NCBI GenBank assembly: GCA_947500385.1
Contig: CANMSA010000015.1
Span: 62,001-126,000 of the forward strand
Length of the DNA: 64,000 nt
Direction of reading: 5' to 3'
Origin: an uncultured Flavobacteriaceae bacterium
Lineage (GTDB): Bacteria > Bacteroidota > Bacteroidia > Flavobacteriales > Flavobacteriaceae
Below, one piece after another: positions 19,017 to 28,021 of the stretch. The stretch's first letter is position 1; each line of letters begins with the position of its first letter. Made by a program: the position numbers and the translations under genes. The notes under the pieces were generated by a model, which worked only from the letters and a program-made list of their open reading frames with translations, ran no database searches and was not told the DNA's origin.

Positions 19017-19505
19017 ATGAAAAAAATCCTAAAAACTATCCTAACTCCCATAAATCAAAAACATTGGCTTGCCGATCTGGTATTTGCCATTATACGTATT
19101 CTAGGTGGTATCATCCTATCCCTTGATTTTGGATCTGGAAAATTCGGGGTTCCTTGGACTCCGGCAGGGCAAAATTTACAGCTCTTCGAAGTATCGGCTT
19201 GGTTTCCGCAGGATGTGGCCTCCTATGGAGGGGTGTTTGCCATTGCCCCAGTGTTTTTTGCCTGGATGGGTGCTTTCAGCGAAGCCGTTGGCGGTATTTT
19301 TCTTGCAATAGGCCTTAAAACCCGGGTCGCTTCCTTTTTAATAATGTGCACGATGCTGGTGGCCATTTTTTGTCAAAAATGGGGTCAGGGTACCTGGGGA
19401 ATACTACCCGCCATGAGCTTTCTATGGATTGCCGTTTACAATCTGTACCTAGGGTCTGGTCGTTTTGGATTGGATTATCTCCTTGTTAAGAAAATAAACC
19501 TTTAA
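19017..19505 (+). CDS. DoxX-family membrane protein
   Basis: A 162-residue protein with four hydrophobic helices in the DoxX arrangement: LVFAIIRILGGIILSLDFG, a helix with FAWMGAFSEAVGGIFLAIGLKTRVA (the central GxF-E-GxxLxxGxxTR pattern of the family), and two more towards the end. DoxX proteins are small integral membrane proteins linked in different organisms to quinone or thiosulfate redox steps or to envelope stress; no single reaction applies. It is the first gene of a tight run (gaps of 11, 9 and 5 bp) through 21297, downstream of an AraC-type regulator. Confidence 0.8.
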   Translation: MKKILKTILTPINQKHWLADLVFAIIRILGGIILSLDFGSGKFGVPWTPAGQNLQLFEVSAWFPQDVASYGGVFAIAPVFFAWMGAFSEAVGGIFLAIGLKTRVASFLIMCTMLVAIFCQKWGQGTWGILPAMSFLWIAVYNLYLGSGRFGLDYLLVKKINL

Positions 19506-19516
19506 AAACATAAAAA

Positions 19517-20002
19517 ATGAAAACCATTTTAGTACTAATAGCCTTAATGAACATCAACTTTTTAATAGCGCAAGAGGTACTGACCGTTTCAGATCTTGAA
19601 CGGTTAAATGCCACCGCTTGGGAAGGTGAGTTGATGTATTTGAATTACTCGGATAACAGAGAAGTAAAAATCCCGACAACCTTGCAAATCAAGGTGGTAG
19701 AGAGGAAAGTAACCCTACATACCCAATACACCAACGAATCATCCAAGAACGAAAAAAACACTCTTGTACTAAGCAAGGACGGCAGTCGGTTTGGAAAAGA
19801 AAAAATCATAGAAAAACAACTTGAACCCAATGGCGACCTCACCATAATCACCTATTCCGAAGGCACCGACAATAATCGGGCAGCAGAGTTCCTCCGAACC
19901 TATCAAATTAGCTCGAACACCTTTATTATTACAAAAAAAGTCTCGTACAAGGACACAGGAGAATCCTTTGTTCGCAACAGATATCATTATACTAAAATTT
20001 AA
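19517..20002 (+). CDS. Unknown secreted protein
   Basis: A 161-residue protein not recognised as a known family. A signal peptide is clear (residues 1-18, ending LIAQ). The mature part is predicted mostly as beta strands with alternating polar and hydrophobic residues (TLQIKVVERKVTLHTQY, DLTIITYSEGT), like a small lipocalin-like or beta-sandwich domain. It sits 11 bp after the DoxX gene and 9 bp before a lipoprotein gene, so it is part of the same operon. Confidence 0.6.
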   Translation: MKTILVLIALMNINFLIAQEVLTVSDLERLNATAWEGELMYLNYSDNREVKIPTTLQIKVVERKVTLHTQYTNESSKNEKNTLVLSKDGSRFGKEKIIEKQLEPNGDLTIITYSEGTDNNRAAEFLRTYQISSNTFIITKKVSYKDTGESFVRNRYHYTKI

Positions 20003-20011
20003 AATTGTAAC

Positions 20012-20407
20012 ATGAAACCACAAAAATCAATCGCTGCGATTAGTATCCTATTCCTGACCACGATACTTTTCGGCTGCGTTCAAGAACAACACGAAAAAAA
20101 AGTAACTTTTAAAGTAAACACCAACGGGACGGCGGCAATAGCAGGTGTGGCAATTGCCGGTGAGTTCAGCTCTCCCCCTTGGAGTACGGCAATCCCCCTT
20201 AAAGATGTAAATGCAGATGGTATTTACGAAATTACAATAACGGATAAAACAGCCGTGAGGGAAATGGAGTTCAAATTCGTGACCACAGATGGCACCTACG
20301 AATTAGAAGATAAAGACAATCGGATACTTCATTTTCAATATCGTCCCGAAACATTGGTGTACGAAGCAGAATTTGATAAGCCCGACGGCAAACAAACATC
20401 AAAGTAA
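20012..20407 (+). CDS. Small lipoprotein with a glycogen-binding-like beta domain
   Basis: A 131-residue protein with a lipoprotein signal; the lipobox cysteine is about C22 (ILFGC). The mature part (about 30-120) reads VAIAGEFSSPPWSTAIPLKDVNADGIYEITI and later YELEDKDNR, which resembles the CBM48 (AMPK-type) fold where a GxF/W...M...DGxW pattern is typical. That likeness is by eye and moderate. Periplasmic or outer-membrane anchored. Third gene of the DoxX operon. Confidence 0.6.
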   Translation: MKPQKSIAAISILFLTTILFGCVQEQHEKKVTFKVNTNGTAAIAGVAIAGEFSSPPWSTAIPLKDVNADGIYEITITDKTAVREMEFKFVTTDGTYELEDKDNRILHFQYRPETLVYEAEFDKPDGKQTSK

Positions 20408-20412
20408 GAACT

Positions 20413-21297
20413 ATGAAAAAGTGTGTATTGCTACTTTTAATGGTAGGTGCGATGGGGGCCGCCCAAGTGCAGGGGAACAAAGAAATAGAAACACGCCGTT
20501 TCCCAGCCCCCCAATTGAATCACATACAAATAGGTTTGTATGCCGATATCACTGTCGACGCGGAAGCAGAAGAGGGTTTGGTAATCACCACCGATAGTAA
20601 CCTCTTCGAGCTTATTGATACGGAGGTTGTTGATGGCATTTTAAAATTGCAACAAAAAAAATGGATTGCTCCCTCCCAACGCATAAAAATACGTATCGGA
20701 GCCCCAAAACTAACGCAGGTGGAACAGGGAACAAATGACGTCGTGAAGGTGATAAACCTATCCCAAACAAGTTTTAGTGCAATGGCCTTAAATGGCACAA
20801 TTTTGCTGATCGGAAAAATACAAAACCTAGGAATTGGAGCTGAAAATGGAACAGTTGACGCAAGCAAAGCGGCAGCGAAAGAAGTGTTTTTAAATATCTG
20901 GGGGCCTGGGAAAGCATTGGTAAATGCGACAGATTTGTTAAATGCAAAACTGAGCAATGAAGCAACGGTTTCCCTTATCACGAAACCAAAAAAAATAAGG
21001 GGAAATGTTCGAAAAGTCCTTGGTAAAAACAAACCTATGGATAAAAAGGAAATTCGCTTTATCACTTTTAAAATCAAGAACAACTCTCGTAACCGACATA
21101 ACTTCTATGTCATTGGCCCTAAGCCGGATGGGAAAAATTTCAGCTACGGTTTTCCCATGATGCCCGGTAGCACTCGGAAAGAGAAATGGACTATTGGTAC
21201 CCGCGTTTATAAAGTTAGTCCTTGGGGACTAAAAAAGTTACTGGTAAAGATCGATGCAAAAGATGAAAACACCACACTTCCGCTTTTTAGCCAATAG
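20413..21297 (+). CDS. DUF2807 (GIN-domain) secreted protein with an extra C-terminal domain
   Basis: A 294-residue protein. A signal peptide (1-18) is followed by a DUF2807/GIN domain (about 30-195), seen in phrases such as IQIGLYADITVDAEAE, LKLQQKKWIAPSQRIKIRI and LSNEATVSLITKPKKIRGN: an antiparallel beta-helix of unknown ligand. The last 90 residues (from about 212, KEIRFITFKIKNNSRNRHNFYVIGP cut short here) form a separate beta domain not usual in the family. Last gene of the DoxX operon, 5 bp after the lipoprotein gene. Confidence 0.65.
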   Translation: MKKCVLLLLMVGAMGAAQVQGNKEIETRRFPAPQLNHIQIGLYADITVDAEAEEGLVITTDSNLFELIDTEVVDGILKLQQKKWIAPSQRIKIRIGAPKLTQVEQGTNDVVKVINLSQTSFSAMALNGTILLIGKIQNLGIGAENGTVDASKAAAKEVFLNIWGPGKALVNATDLLNAKLSNEATVSLITKPKKIRGNVRKVLGKNKPMDKKEIRFITFKIKNNSRNRHNFYVIGPKPDGKNFSYGFPMMPGSTRKEKWTIGTRVYKVSPWGLKKLLVKIDAKDENTTLPLFSQ

Positions 21298-21368
21298 AAT
21301 ATATACAACTATTCAAAATGTCTTCGCACGAACGACCCTGTTCATCCACTTTAATAATAACAGCGCCT

Positions 21369-21761
21369 ATGAAATCAAAAGCTAAACAAAAGGAGTATGC
21401 GAAACTTGTAGAAAAGCTACGATTCCTAATGGAAGAGGAATTCCTGTACCACAACCCTACTTTAGATGTATCCCTGTTGAGCCACATGCTTGGTGTTTCC
21501 AAAGGAAAGCTCTCCAAATTGATCAATGGTCACTTAGGCAAATCGGTTACTACCTATGTCAACGACTATCGCTTACAGGAGGTATTACACGTCTTAAAAA
21601 CAAAAGATTCCAAAACGTTGACCATAACCGGTGTCGCTATGGAAGCAGGCTTTTGCTCCAAATCGACCTTTTACCGTCATTTTAAATATCGAATGAATTG
21701 TTCCCCATCGGCATTCTTCAAAAATAAGGAACGGAAAAGGGTTTATTTTTCAAATAAATAG
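21369..21761 (+). CDS. Small AraC-type helix-turn-helix regulator
   Basis: A protein of 130 residues (147 if the start at 21318 is used) made almost only of the AraC DNA-binding domain: first helix-turn-helix around LLSHMLGVSKGKLSKLINGH and second around GVAMEAGFCSKSTFYRHFKYRMNCSPSAF. No sensor domain. It is highly similar in layout to the C terminus of the membrane AraC-type regulator at 17697. The two bracket the DoxX operon. It may be cotranscribed with the operon from 19017, in which case it would give feedback control. Confidence 0.75.
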   Translation: MKSKAKQKEYAKLVEKLRFLMEEEFLYHNPTLDVSLLSHMLGVSKGKLSKLINGHLGKSVTTYVNDYRLQEVLHVLKTKDSKTLTITGVAMEAGFCSKSTFYRHFKYRMNCSPSAFFKNKERKRVYFSNK

Positions 21762-21819
21762 TTCGTGACAAATTGAAAAATTGTGGTAAGTTTATTTATG
21801 AATTGAATTGCCTTCGTGT

Positions 21820-24078
21820 ATGGAGAACGCTACCGTTTTACGAACATTCTATAATATTGAACCTTCCAGATTGGTAACCCTGGAAGGATATGACAGTATC
21901 AATGTTAAAGTACTTAGTTCCGAAGGTACTTTCGTGCTAAAACAATATCAGTTTTCACAAGCAACCTATGACCTACTGGTCTCGGAAAATCGCGTTTTAC
22001 AGGAGTTGCGTACACAATCGGCCTATCATTTCCCCAAAGCGATTCCCTCCAAAACGGGCGATTTACTTGTTGTAGCAGAAAATGCCATCTATCGACTACT
22101 GTCATTTGTAGAGGGGGCATTTTTAGGGGACGTTATGCATGACCTTACTTTATTACGTTCTTTTGGAACGTTTCTTGGAACCATCGACCGGATAAGCTCC
22201 CGTATCTATGAACCGACGATCAATTCAAAGGAAACTGTTTGGGATTTGCAACATTTTTACAAAAACTACGAATTCCTAACATACATCAAAGACCCTAAAC
22301 TGCGAAATAGGGTCGATTATTTCTTTTTGCAATTCTCGGAGTTGGTGGTACCGAATGCCTATCGCTTAAGAAAAGGAATCATTCACAATGACGCCAATCA
22401 TTGGAATGTTCTCACCGAAAATGGCACGATATCCGGTATCATCGATTTTGGGGATATGTGCCATTCATGGCTCATAAATGAACTGGCCATTGCCATTACC
22501 TATGTGATGATGGAAAAAGAGCGGCCTTTAGACACTGCCATTCCTGTAATTACAGCCTACCATGCCCTGATGCCACTCGAAGAAATTGAACTTCGTATAC
22601 TTTACTATCTGGTTGCCGCCCGTTTATGCACCAGCGTTTGCAACTCGGCTCGCACCAAGCTGCTTAAACCAGCTTCTGACTATATCACTATCAGCGAAAA
22701 GCCTGCTTGGAACCTGCTAGAAAAGTGGTTTACGATCAGTCCGATAAAAGCTGAGAATGAATTTAGAAAAGCCGCTGGTTACCGCTCAATTCCACACAAC
22801 CATGTTCAAAATCAAATCGAACATAGAAGAAAACATATTAGTGAGGCCCTTTCGCTTAGTTATGAACGCCCATTTCAAATGGAAAGAGCCGCTTTTCAAT
22901 ATATGTATGACGCGGAAGGGAATACTATATTAGATGCCTACAATAATATAATGTTGGCAGGTCATGCACACCCTACGGTAGTAAGAGCGGGTCAACGGGC
23001 CATGGCGCAGTTGAATACAAATACACGATACCTCTATGAAAGTTTGTTGACCTACAGTCAGAAATTGCTTTCCAAATTCCCCGCTTCTTTGAACAAAGTT
23101 TTTTTTGTAAACTCTGGAAGCGCCGCAAGCGACTTGGCAATTAGACTTGCTCAAACCCATACACAAAAACAAAAAATCGTAGTACTTGAACACGGGTATC
23201 ATGGAAATACGCGGATGGGCATAGATATAAGTCACTATAAGTACGATCACAAAGGCGGTAGTGGAAAGAAAGATGATATCCTGCAAACACGTATGCCCAA
23301 GGCATTTGGTTCGGGAATGAAAGACGATGGGGAGGCGGGAAGGTATTTTGCGGAATCTTTGAAAACACAGCTAACGCAGGAAAGTAATGATATTGCGGCA
23401 TTTATCGCTGAGCCTATTGTCGGCTGTGGTGGACAAGTACCTTTGGCCAAAGAATATTTAAAGAACGTATATCCGATCATAAGAGCGAAGGGCGCGCTCT
23501 GTATCAGCGATGAAGTACAAGTGGGCTTTGGGCGTTTGGGCGATTGGTTTTGGGGTTTTGAAATGCACGATGTAATACCCGATATGGTAATTTTGGGAAA
23601 ACCGATGGGCAATGGGCATCCCGTAGCAGCCGTAGTCACTACCGATGAAATAGCAGCCAGTTTCAACAATGGGCTGGAGTTCTTTAGCTCTTTTGGGGGA
23701 AACCCCGTTTCTTGCGCCATCGGTTCGGCGGTAATGGAGGTTATTGAAGAAGAAGGCCTACAACTACACGCCAAAGAAACGGGTAGTTACCTTCAAAAAC
23801 GTTTAAACGATTTAAAAAAGGACTTTGTTGAAATAGCGGATGTACGGGGTACGGGATTGTTTTTAGGCGTTGAAATGGTGAATAAGGGAGGGGATCCAAA
23901 TAAAAAACTGGCCTCTAAAATAAAAAATGGGCTTAGGGAGAATCATATCTTGATCGGCACCGACGGGCCGTTCGATAGTGTTCTAAAAATAAAGCCGCCC
24001 CTGTCTTTTACTAAGGGTGATTGTGAAATCTTAGTTGCTAGAATTAGCTCGCTCATGTCGGAGCTATTAAAAAAATGA
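21820..24078 (+). CDS. Fused APH-type kinase and class III aminotransferase-fold phospho-lyase
   Basis: A 752-residue fusion. The N-terminal part (about 1-310) is an aminoglycoside-phosphotransferase-like kinase with the catalytic HNDANHWN and metal-binding DFGD. The C-terminal part (about 330-750) is a class III PLP enzyme with [18 protein letters not shown] and the PLP lysine in [11 protein letters not shown]. In animals the separate homologues are hydroxylysine kinase and the phospho-lyases for phosphohydroxylysine or phosphoethanolamine, so the fused enzyme could phosphorylate an amino alcohol and then eliminate phosphate. That is inference from family. An alternative TTG start at 21808 would add four residues. 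Confidence 0.8.
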   Translation: MENATVLRTFYNIEPSRLVTLEGYDSINVKVLSSEGTFVLKQYQFSQATYDLLVSENRVLQELRTQSAYHFPKAIPSKTGDLLVVAENAIYRLLSFVEGAFLGDVMHDLTLLRSFGTFLGTIDRISSRIYEPTINSKETVWDLQHFYKNYEFLTYIKDPKLRNRVDYFFLQFSELVVPNAYRLRKGIIHNDANHWNVLTENGTISGIIDFGDMCHSWLINELAIAITYVMMEKERPLDTAIPVITAYHALMPLEEIELRILYYLVAARLCTSVCNSARTKLLKPASDYITISEKPAWNLLEKWFTISPIKAENEFRKAAGYRSIPHNHVQNQIEHRRKHISEALSLSYERPFQMERAAFQYMYDAEGNTILDAYNNIMLAGHAHPTVVRAGQRAMAQLNTNTRYLYESLLTYSQKLLSKFPASLNKVFFVNSGSAASDLAIRLAQTHTQKQKIVVLEHGYHGNTRMGIDISHYKYDHKGGSGKKDDILQTRMPKAFGSGMKDDGEAGRYFAESLKTQLTQESNDIAAFIAEPIVGCGGQVPLAKEYLKNVYPIIRAKGALCISDEVQVGFGRLGDWFWGFEMHDVIPDMVILGKPMGNGHPVAAVVTTDEIAASFNNGLEFFSSFGGNPVSCAIGSAVMEVIEEEGLQLHAKETGSYLQKRLNDLKKDFVEIADVRGTGLFLGVEMVNKGGDPNKKLASKIKNGLRENHILIGTDGPFDSVLKIKPPLSFTKGDCEILVARISSLMSELLKK

Positions 24079-24111
24079 ATATTTTTACCCGATTCAAATC
24101 TTAAGAACAAT

Positions 24112-24492
24112 ATGCAAAATGACCTCCGAAAGCATATAGGCCTTGCCCTATTACGTATTGCCCCATCTGCCCTAATGTTATCACACGGTATTCCGAAATT
24201 TCAAAGTTTAATTAGCGGGGAAGAAATTCAATTTGCCGACCCGATAGGAATTGGGATGGCCCCATCTCTATTTCTTACCGTTATCGCAGAAGTAGTATGC
24301 CCCCTGTTAATGATTGTAGGTTTCAAAACACGTTGGGCAGCTATACCCGCGGCGATTACTATGGCCGTGGCAGCCTTTATTGTGCATGGTGCCGACCCTT
24401 TACAAAAGAAAGAACTTGCATTGATCTATCTGATAGTCTTTGTTGCCGTGAGCCTTTTGGGACCCGGTAAGTTTAGCATTGACAGAAAGTAA
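24112..24492 (+). CDS. DoxX-family membrane protein
   Basis: A 126-residue protein with four hydrophobic helices and the DoxX signature IAEVVCPLLMIVGFKTRWAA (shortened here to its core: E-x-C-x3-L-x2-G-x3-R). It starts with LGLALLRIAPSALMLSHGIPKF-type residues typical of the short DoxX group. It follows the kinase-aminotransferase gene by 33 bp in the same direction and converges with holA, one base apart. Function not determinable. Confidence 0.78.
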   Translation: MQNDLRKHIGLALLRIAPSALMLSHGIPKFQSLISGEEIQFADPIGIGMAPSLFLTVIAEVVCPLLMIVGFKTRWAAIPAAITMAVAAFIVHGADPLQKKELALIYLIVFVAVSLLGPGKFSIDRK

Positions 24493-24493
24493 G

Positions 24494-25495
24494 TTATAGA
24501 ATTTTCACCAACAATTCTTTAAGTAAATCGGTTTGTGCCAACGCATTGGCCCCTACTCCCTTGCCTTTCAAGTCCATTTCCCGTAAGTAAGATATTACTT
24601 GACTTACCTTTTTCATTGGGTAGTTTCGCGCAGCGGTTTGAAATTCACCAACGAAATAGGGGTTGATTCGCAGCGCACTGGCGACCCGCTTTGGCGAATG
24701 GTCTTGTAAACCATGATATTTAAGCAACTGGGAGAAAAAAGTGTGCAAAAGCGTTACCGTTAGTACAAAGGGATTGTCTTTCGGGTTTTGCGCAAAGTAA
24801 TTGATAATACGGGTGGCTTTCACAACATCGCGCTCCCCAATCGCTTTTTTTAGTTCAAAATTGTTGTAGTCCTTACTGATGCCAATATGTTGCTCTATAT
24901 GGGCCGGGGTAATTTCGGTCTCTTGGGGAAGTACTAATTTCAATTTTTCGAGCTCGTTGTGAATCCTTGAAAGGTCTGTTCCCAAATACTCTACCAGTAA
25001 GATGGCCGCTTTGTGCGAAATGCTATATTTTTTTCCGGCCAAAGTACGTCGAATCCAATCGGAAACCTGATTTTCGTACAGTTTTTTGCTTTCGAACAAA
25101 ACGCCGCTTTTTTGGACCGCCTTGTATAATTTTTTACGTTTGTCAAGTTTTTTATACTTATAACACAAGACCAAAACCGTTGTAGGCTGCGGATTTTCTA
25201 CATAGGGCGTTAAGTTTTCTATGGTTCGGGATAAGTGCTGTGCCTCCTTGACGATAAGTACCTGCCTGTCGGCCATCATTGGATAGCGCTTGGCATTGGA
25301 AACGATTTCATCAACACTCGCATCCCTTCCGTATAGTACAATTTGGTTGAAACCTTTCTCCTCTTCACGAAGTACATTGTTTTCGATGTATTCCGAAATA
25401 CGGTCGATATAATAGGCTTCCTCCCCGAATAAAAAATAAATGGGCTTAATATCACCGCCTTGAATGGCGGCGACCAGTTGTTTTACTTCATCCAT
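24494..25495 (-). CDS. holA: DNA polymerase III delta subunit
   Basis: A 333-residue protein of normal HolA length. The N-terminal AAA+-like domain opens with PIYFLFGEEAYYIDRISEYI, the usual delta-subunit start, and a middle region with LVLCYKYKKLDKRKKLYKAV and the EQHIGIS linker precedes the helical collar domain (FELKKAIGERD, LLHTFFSQLLKYHGL). HolA opens the sliding clamp as part of the clamp loader. It is divergent from an HsdR-N-like gene with 26 bp between the starts. Confidence 0.9.
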   Translation of the reverse strand: MDEVKQLVAAIQGGDIKPIYFLFGEEAYYIDRISEYIENNVLREEEKGFNQIVLYGRDASVDEIVSNAKRYPMMADRQVLIVKEAQHLSRTIENLTPYVENPQPTTVLVLCYKYKKLDKRKKLYKAVQKSGVLFESKKLYENQVSDWIRRTLAGKKYSISHKAAILLVEYLGTDLSRIHNELEKLKLVLPQETEITPAHIEQHIGISKDYNNFELKKAIGERDVVKATRIINYFAQNPKDNPFVLTVTLLHTFFSQLLKYHGLQDHSPKRVASALRINPYFVGEFQTAARNYPMKKVSQVISYLREMDLKGKGVGANALAQTDLLKELLVKIL

Positions 25496-25521
25496 CCAAA
25501 AAAAATCATCAAATTTGCACC

Positions 25522-25968
25522 ATGAAACCCCTGCAATTTCCGGCCTTCGACTTTCGCTTCAAAAGTAGCGAAAATAAAGTCCATATTTTTGATGTGGTAC
25601 GCAAAAAATTTGTGGTTCTACAACCAGAAGAATGGGTGCGCCAGCATGTAGTGCACTATCTTTTGAAAATCAAAAAGTTCCCTCTGAGTCTTATCAATGT
25701 AGAGAAGCAATTGACCTTAAATGGTCGAAAGAAAAGATACGATGCCGTCATATTCAATTCAGATGGTACGATTCATTTATTGGTAGAATGTAAAGCCCCC
25801 TCTGTGGTGATCAATCAAGATGTATTTGATCAAATAGCCCAATACAATATGAATTTAAATGCCACTTATTTAATGGTTACCAATGGTTTAAGGCATTTTT
25901 ATTGTGAAATGGATTACCAGGAAGAAAAGTACTCGTTTTTGCCTGCTATTCCCGATTTTAGCCGTTAA
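25522..25968 (+). CDS. Stand-alone HsdR N-terminal-type nuclease-fold protein
   Basis: A 148-residue protein matching the type I restriction R-subunit N-terminal domain. The PD-(D/E)xK-like core is visible as RYDAVIFNSDGTIHLLVECKAP, given here as parts: D in RYDAV and the E-x-K of VECKAP. Residues VVRKKFVVLQPEEWVRQHVV before it are typical of the family in Flavobacteriaceae. No helicase or methylase gene is near, so it is not a restriction system. The close head-to-head pairing with holA suggests a housekeeping DNA role, which is inferred. Confidence 0.75.
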   Translation: MKPLQFPAFDFRFKSSENKVHIFDVVRKKFVVLQPEEWVRQHVVHYLLKIKKFPLSLINVEKQLTLNGRKKRYDAVIFNSDGTIHLLVECKAPSVVINQDVFDQIAQYNMNLNATYLMVTNGLRHFYCEMDYQEEKYSFLPAIPDFSR

Positions 25969-25980
25969 TTTGCGAACGTT

Positions 25981-26982
25981 TTGAAAATTGCCATCGTCAT
26001 ACTGAATTGGAACGGAGAACTGCTGCTGGAAAGTTACCTTCCATCGGTTGTTCAATATTCGCCGCAAGCCGATATCTATGTAGCTGACAATGCCTCCACA
26101 GATGGATCGGTGCGCTTTGTACAAAAAAACTATCCCAACGTAAAGATCATTCAAAACTCCCAAAATGGCGGTTTCGCAAAAGGGTACAATGATGCCTTAA
26201 AGGAGGTGCAAGCAGACGTTTTTTGTCTTTTAAATTCAGATGTTGAGGTAACGGAACATTGGTTGACTCCCATAACACGTCTCTTGGCCGACGAACCTAC
26301 GATTGGCATTGTTCAACCTAAGATTCTCGACCTTATGAAAAAGGATCATTTTGAATATGCCGGAGCCGGTGGCGGGTTCTTAGATCAGCTCGGGTACCCC
26401 TTCTGTAGAGGACGTATTTTTCAGGCACTTGAAAAGGACGAGGGGCAATACAACGACGTGCATGAAATTTTTTGGGCCACGGGAGCTTGTATGTTCATCC
26501 GAAAGAATATTTTTAATGACTTAAATGGCTTTGATGAAGACTATTTTGCACACCAAGAAGAAGTGGATCTCTGTTGGCGGGCAAAAAACCACGGACATCG
26601 GGTTTTCTATGTAGGTGCATCCGAAGTATTTCATCTAGGAGGATCTACTTTAAGTAATATGAATCCAAAAAAAACATATTTGAATTTTAGAAATTCACTC
26701 TTTTCGATTACAAAAAACCTTCCTAGACGAAAAGCATTCACCATAATTTTTCTGCGTTTGCTGTTAGATGGCGTGGCGGCTTTCCGGTTTATCATGCAAG
26801 GAAAATTAAATCATTGCATGGCCATTTTACGCGCTCATCTCAGTTTTTATAGGCAGTTTGGAAAAATGTACAAGAAAAGGGAAAAAGCCAAATTTGTATT
26901 AAAGTACTACATTGTTAAATCCATAGTGTGGTTACATTTCGTACATCAAAAAGAAAAGTTCAATGTTTTAGTAAAAGATTAA
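25981..26982 (+). CDS. Glycosyltransferase family 2 (rhamnosyltransferase-like)
   Basis: A 333-residue protein starting at TTG 25981. The GT-A fold opens with IAIVILNWNGELLLE, then VADNASTDGS and LLNSDVEVTEHWL (the metal-binding SDV), and HQEEVDLCWRAKNHG later, all typical of GT2 enzymes of the WbbL/RfbN type that build lipopolysaccharide or capsule chains. The C-terminal 90 residues are basic and probably peripheral to the membrane. It follows the HsdR-N gene by 12 bp, so it is probably cotranscribed. Donor sugar unknown. Confidence 0.85.
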   Translation: MKIAIVILNWNGELLLESYLPSVVQYSPQADIYVADNASTDGSVRFVQKNYPNVKIIQNSQNGGFAKGYNDALKEVQADVFCLLNSDVEVTEHWLTPITRLLADEPTIGIVQPKILDLMKKDHFEYAGAGGGFLDQLGYPFCRGRIFQALEKDEGQYNDVHEIFWATGACMFIRKNIFNDLNGFDEDYFAHQEEVDLCWRAKNHGHRVFYVGASEVFHLGGSTLSNMNPKKTYLNFRNSLFSITKNLPRRKAFTIIFLRLLLDGVAAFRFIMQGKLNHCMAILRAHLSFYRQFGKMYKKREKAKFVLKYYIVKSIVWLHFVHQKEKFNVLVKD

Positions 26983-27015
26983 CTAATTTTGATAAAGCGA
27001 AAAAGTGCTTATCGA

Positions 27016-27023
27016 TAATTTTG
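27016..27023 (+). promoter_or_regulatory. -7 box of the OmpA-family gene
   Basis: TAATTTTG matches TAnnTTTG, 57 bp before the ATG. A second TAATTTTG stands at 26984-26991, overlapping the stop codon region of the glycosyltransferase gene, so there may be two start points. Confidence 0.5.
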
Positions 27024-27080
27024 CATCTTGTAAACACAAACCTTGAACAAATAACAAATTTTAATATTAGTATCATTATT

Positions 27081-27938
27081 ATGAAAAAAATCATCTTAGG
27101 CTGTTTGGGAATTACCTTACTACTGTCTTCTTGTGTTTCACAAAAGAAATACGCCGACCTCGAAACAAAACACAAAGAAACGCAAGACCTGCTGAATTCT
27201 GCAACCGTTAAATTAAACGATTGCTTGGAGGAGAAAGCTACGGCAACTTCAAAAATGAAGACCTTGGAGGATCAAAATGCGTTTTTAAAAGCGAACAATC
27301 AAGAATTGATCAATAATATGGGGAACCTGACCACCTTGACCACCAAAGGTGCCGAGAACCTTGAAAAGTCTTTAGAAAGTCTGAAAGAAAAGGATTTGAC
27401 CATTCGAAAGTTAAACGATGCGATTACAAGACGTGATTCAGTAAACCTTTCATTGGTTCAAAGTCTTAAAGGAGTTCTAGGAAACTTGGATGATGAGGAT
27501 ATTGAAATTAGTGTAGAAAAAGGAGTGGTATTCGTTTCCATCTCTGACAAACTATTGTTCAGCAGTGGTAGCTACAATGTTACAAGCCGGGCCAAAGAAG
27601 TGTTGGGTAAAGTAGCCAAAGTGGTAAACAACAAACCTGATTTCGAATTCATGGTAGAAGGCCATACTGATGATGTCCCCTACAACGGCGGTGGCGGTGT
27701 ATTAAGAGATAACTGGGATTTGAGTGTGAAACGTGCTACTGCTGTGGTTCGCATCCTCCAGAATGACTACGGTGTAGATCCTAAACGTATGACAGCGGCC
27801 GGTAGAGCGGAGTTTGTTCCTGTATCACAGACGGAGAAATCAAAGAACAGAAGAACGAGAATCGTAGTGTTGCCTAAGATTGATCAGTTCTATAGCATGA
27901 TTGAAGAAGGAATGAAAGATCCTGCGATCAATAACTAA
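27081..27938 (+). CDS. OmpA-family peptidoglycan-associated lipoprotein with coiled coil
   Basis: A 285-residue protein starting at ATG 27081; the frame extends upstream but the lipoprotein signal with cysteine at about C18 (LLSSC) fixes the start. A coiled-coil region runs from about 25 to 130, followed by an OmpA C-terminal domain (about 145-270) with VEGHTDDVPY, NWDLSVKRA and SKNRRTRIVV, the residues that bind diaminopimelate of peptidoglycan. It should tie the outer membrane to the cell wall. A clear terminator follows. A degenerate paralogue is encoded at 42493. Confidence 0.88.
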   Translation: MKKIILGCLGITLLLSSCVSQKKYADLETKHKETQDLLNSATVKLNDCLEEKATATSKMKTLEDQNAFLKANNQELINNMGNLTTLTTKGAENLEKSLESLKEKDLTIRKLNDAITRRDSVNLSLVQSLKGVLGNLDDEDIEISVEKGVVFVSISDKLLFSSGSYNVTSRAKEVLGKVAKVVNNKPDFEFMVEGHTDDVPYNGGGGVLRDNWDLSVKRATAVVRILQNDYGVDPKRMTAAGRAEFVPVSQTEKSKNRRTRIVVLPKIDQFYSMIEEGMKDPAINN

Positions 27939-27959
27939 TAGCTTTTTTATCGAACATAT

Positions 27960-27985
27960 AAAAGTGCGCTTTACGGCGCACTTTT
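27960..27985 (+). terminator. Rho-independent terminator after the OmpA-family gene
   Basis: A perfect 10-bp stem (AAAAGTGCGC / GCGCACTTTT) with a 6-base loop; the stem itself ends in T4 and a T-rich stretch follows. The A-run on the left arm gives it the same form on the other strand, serving the Sua5-type gene that ends at 28022. Confidence 0.8.
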
Positions 27986-28021
27986 GTTATTTAAAGTTGG
28001 AGCTATAGAGACGCTTTGCAC

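Noticed and set aside
25522-25968. A type I restriction system
   Set aside because: Only the R-subunit N-terminal-type domain is present, without helicase, specificity or methylase genes.
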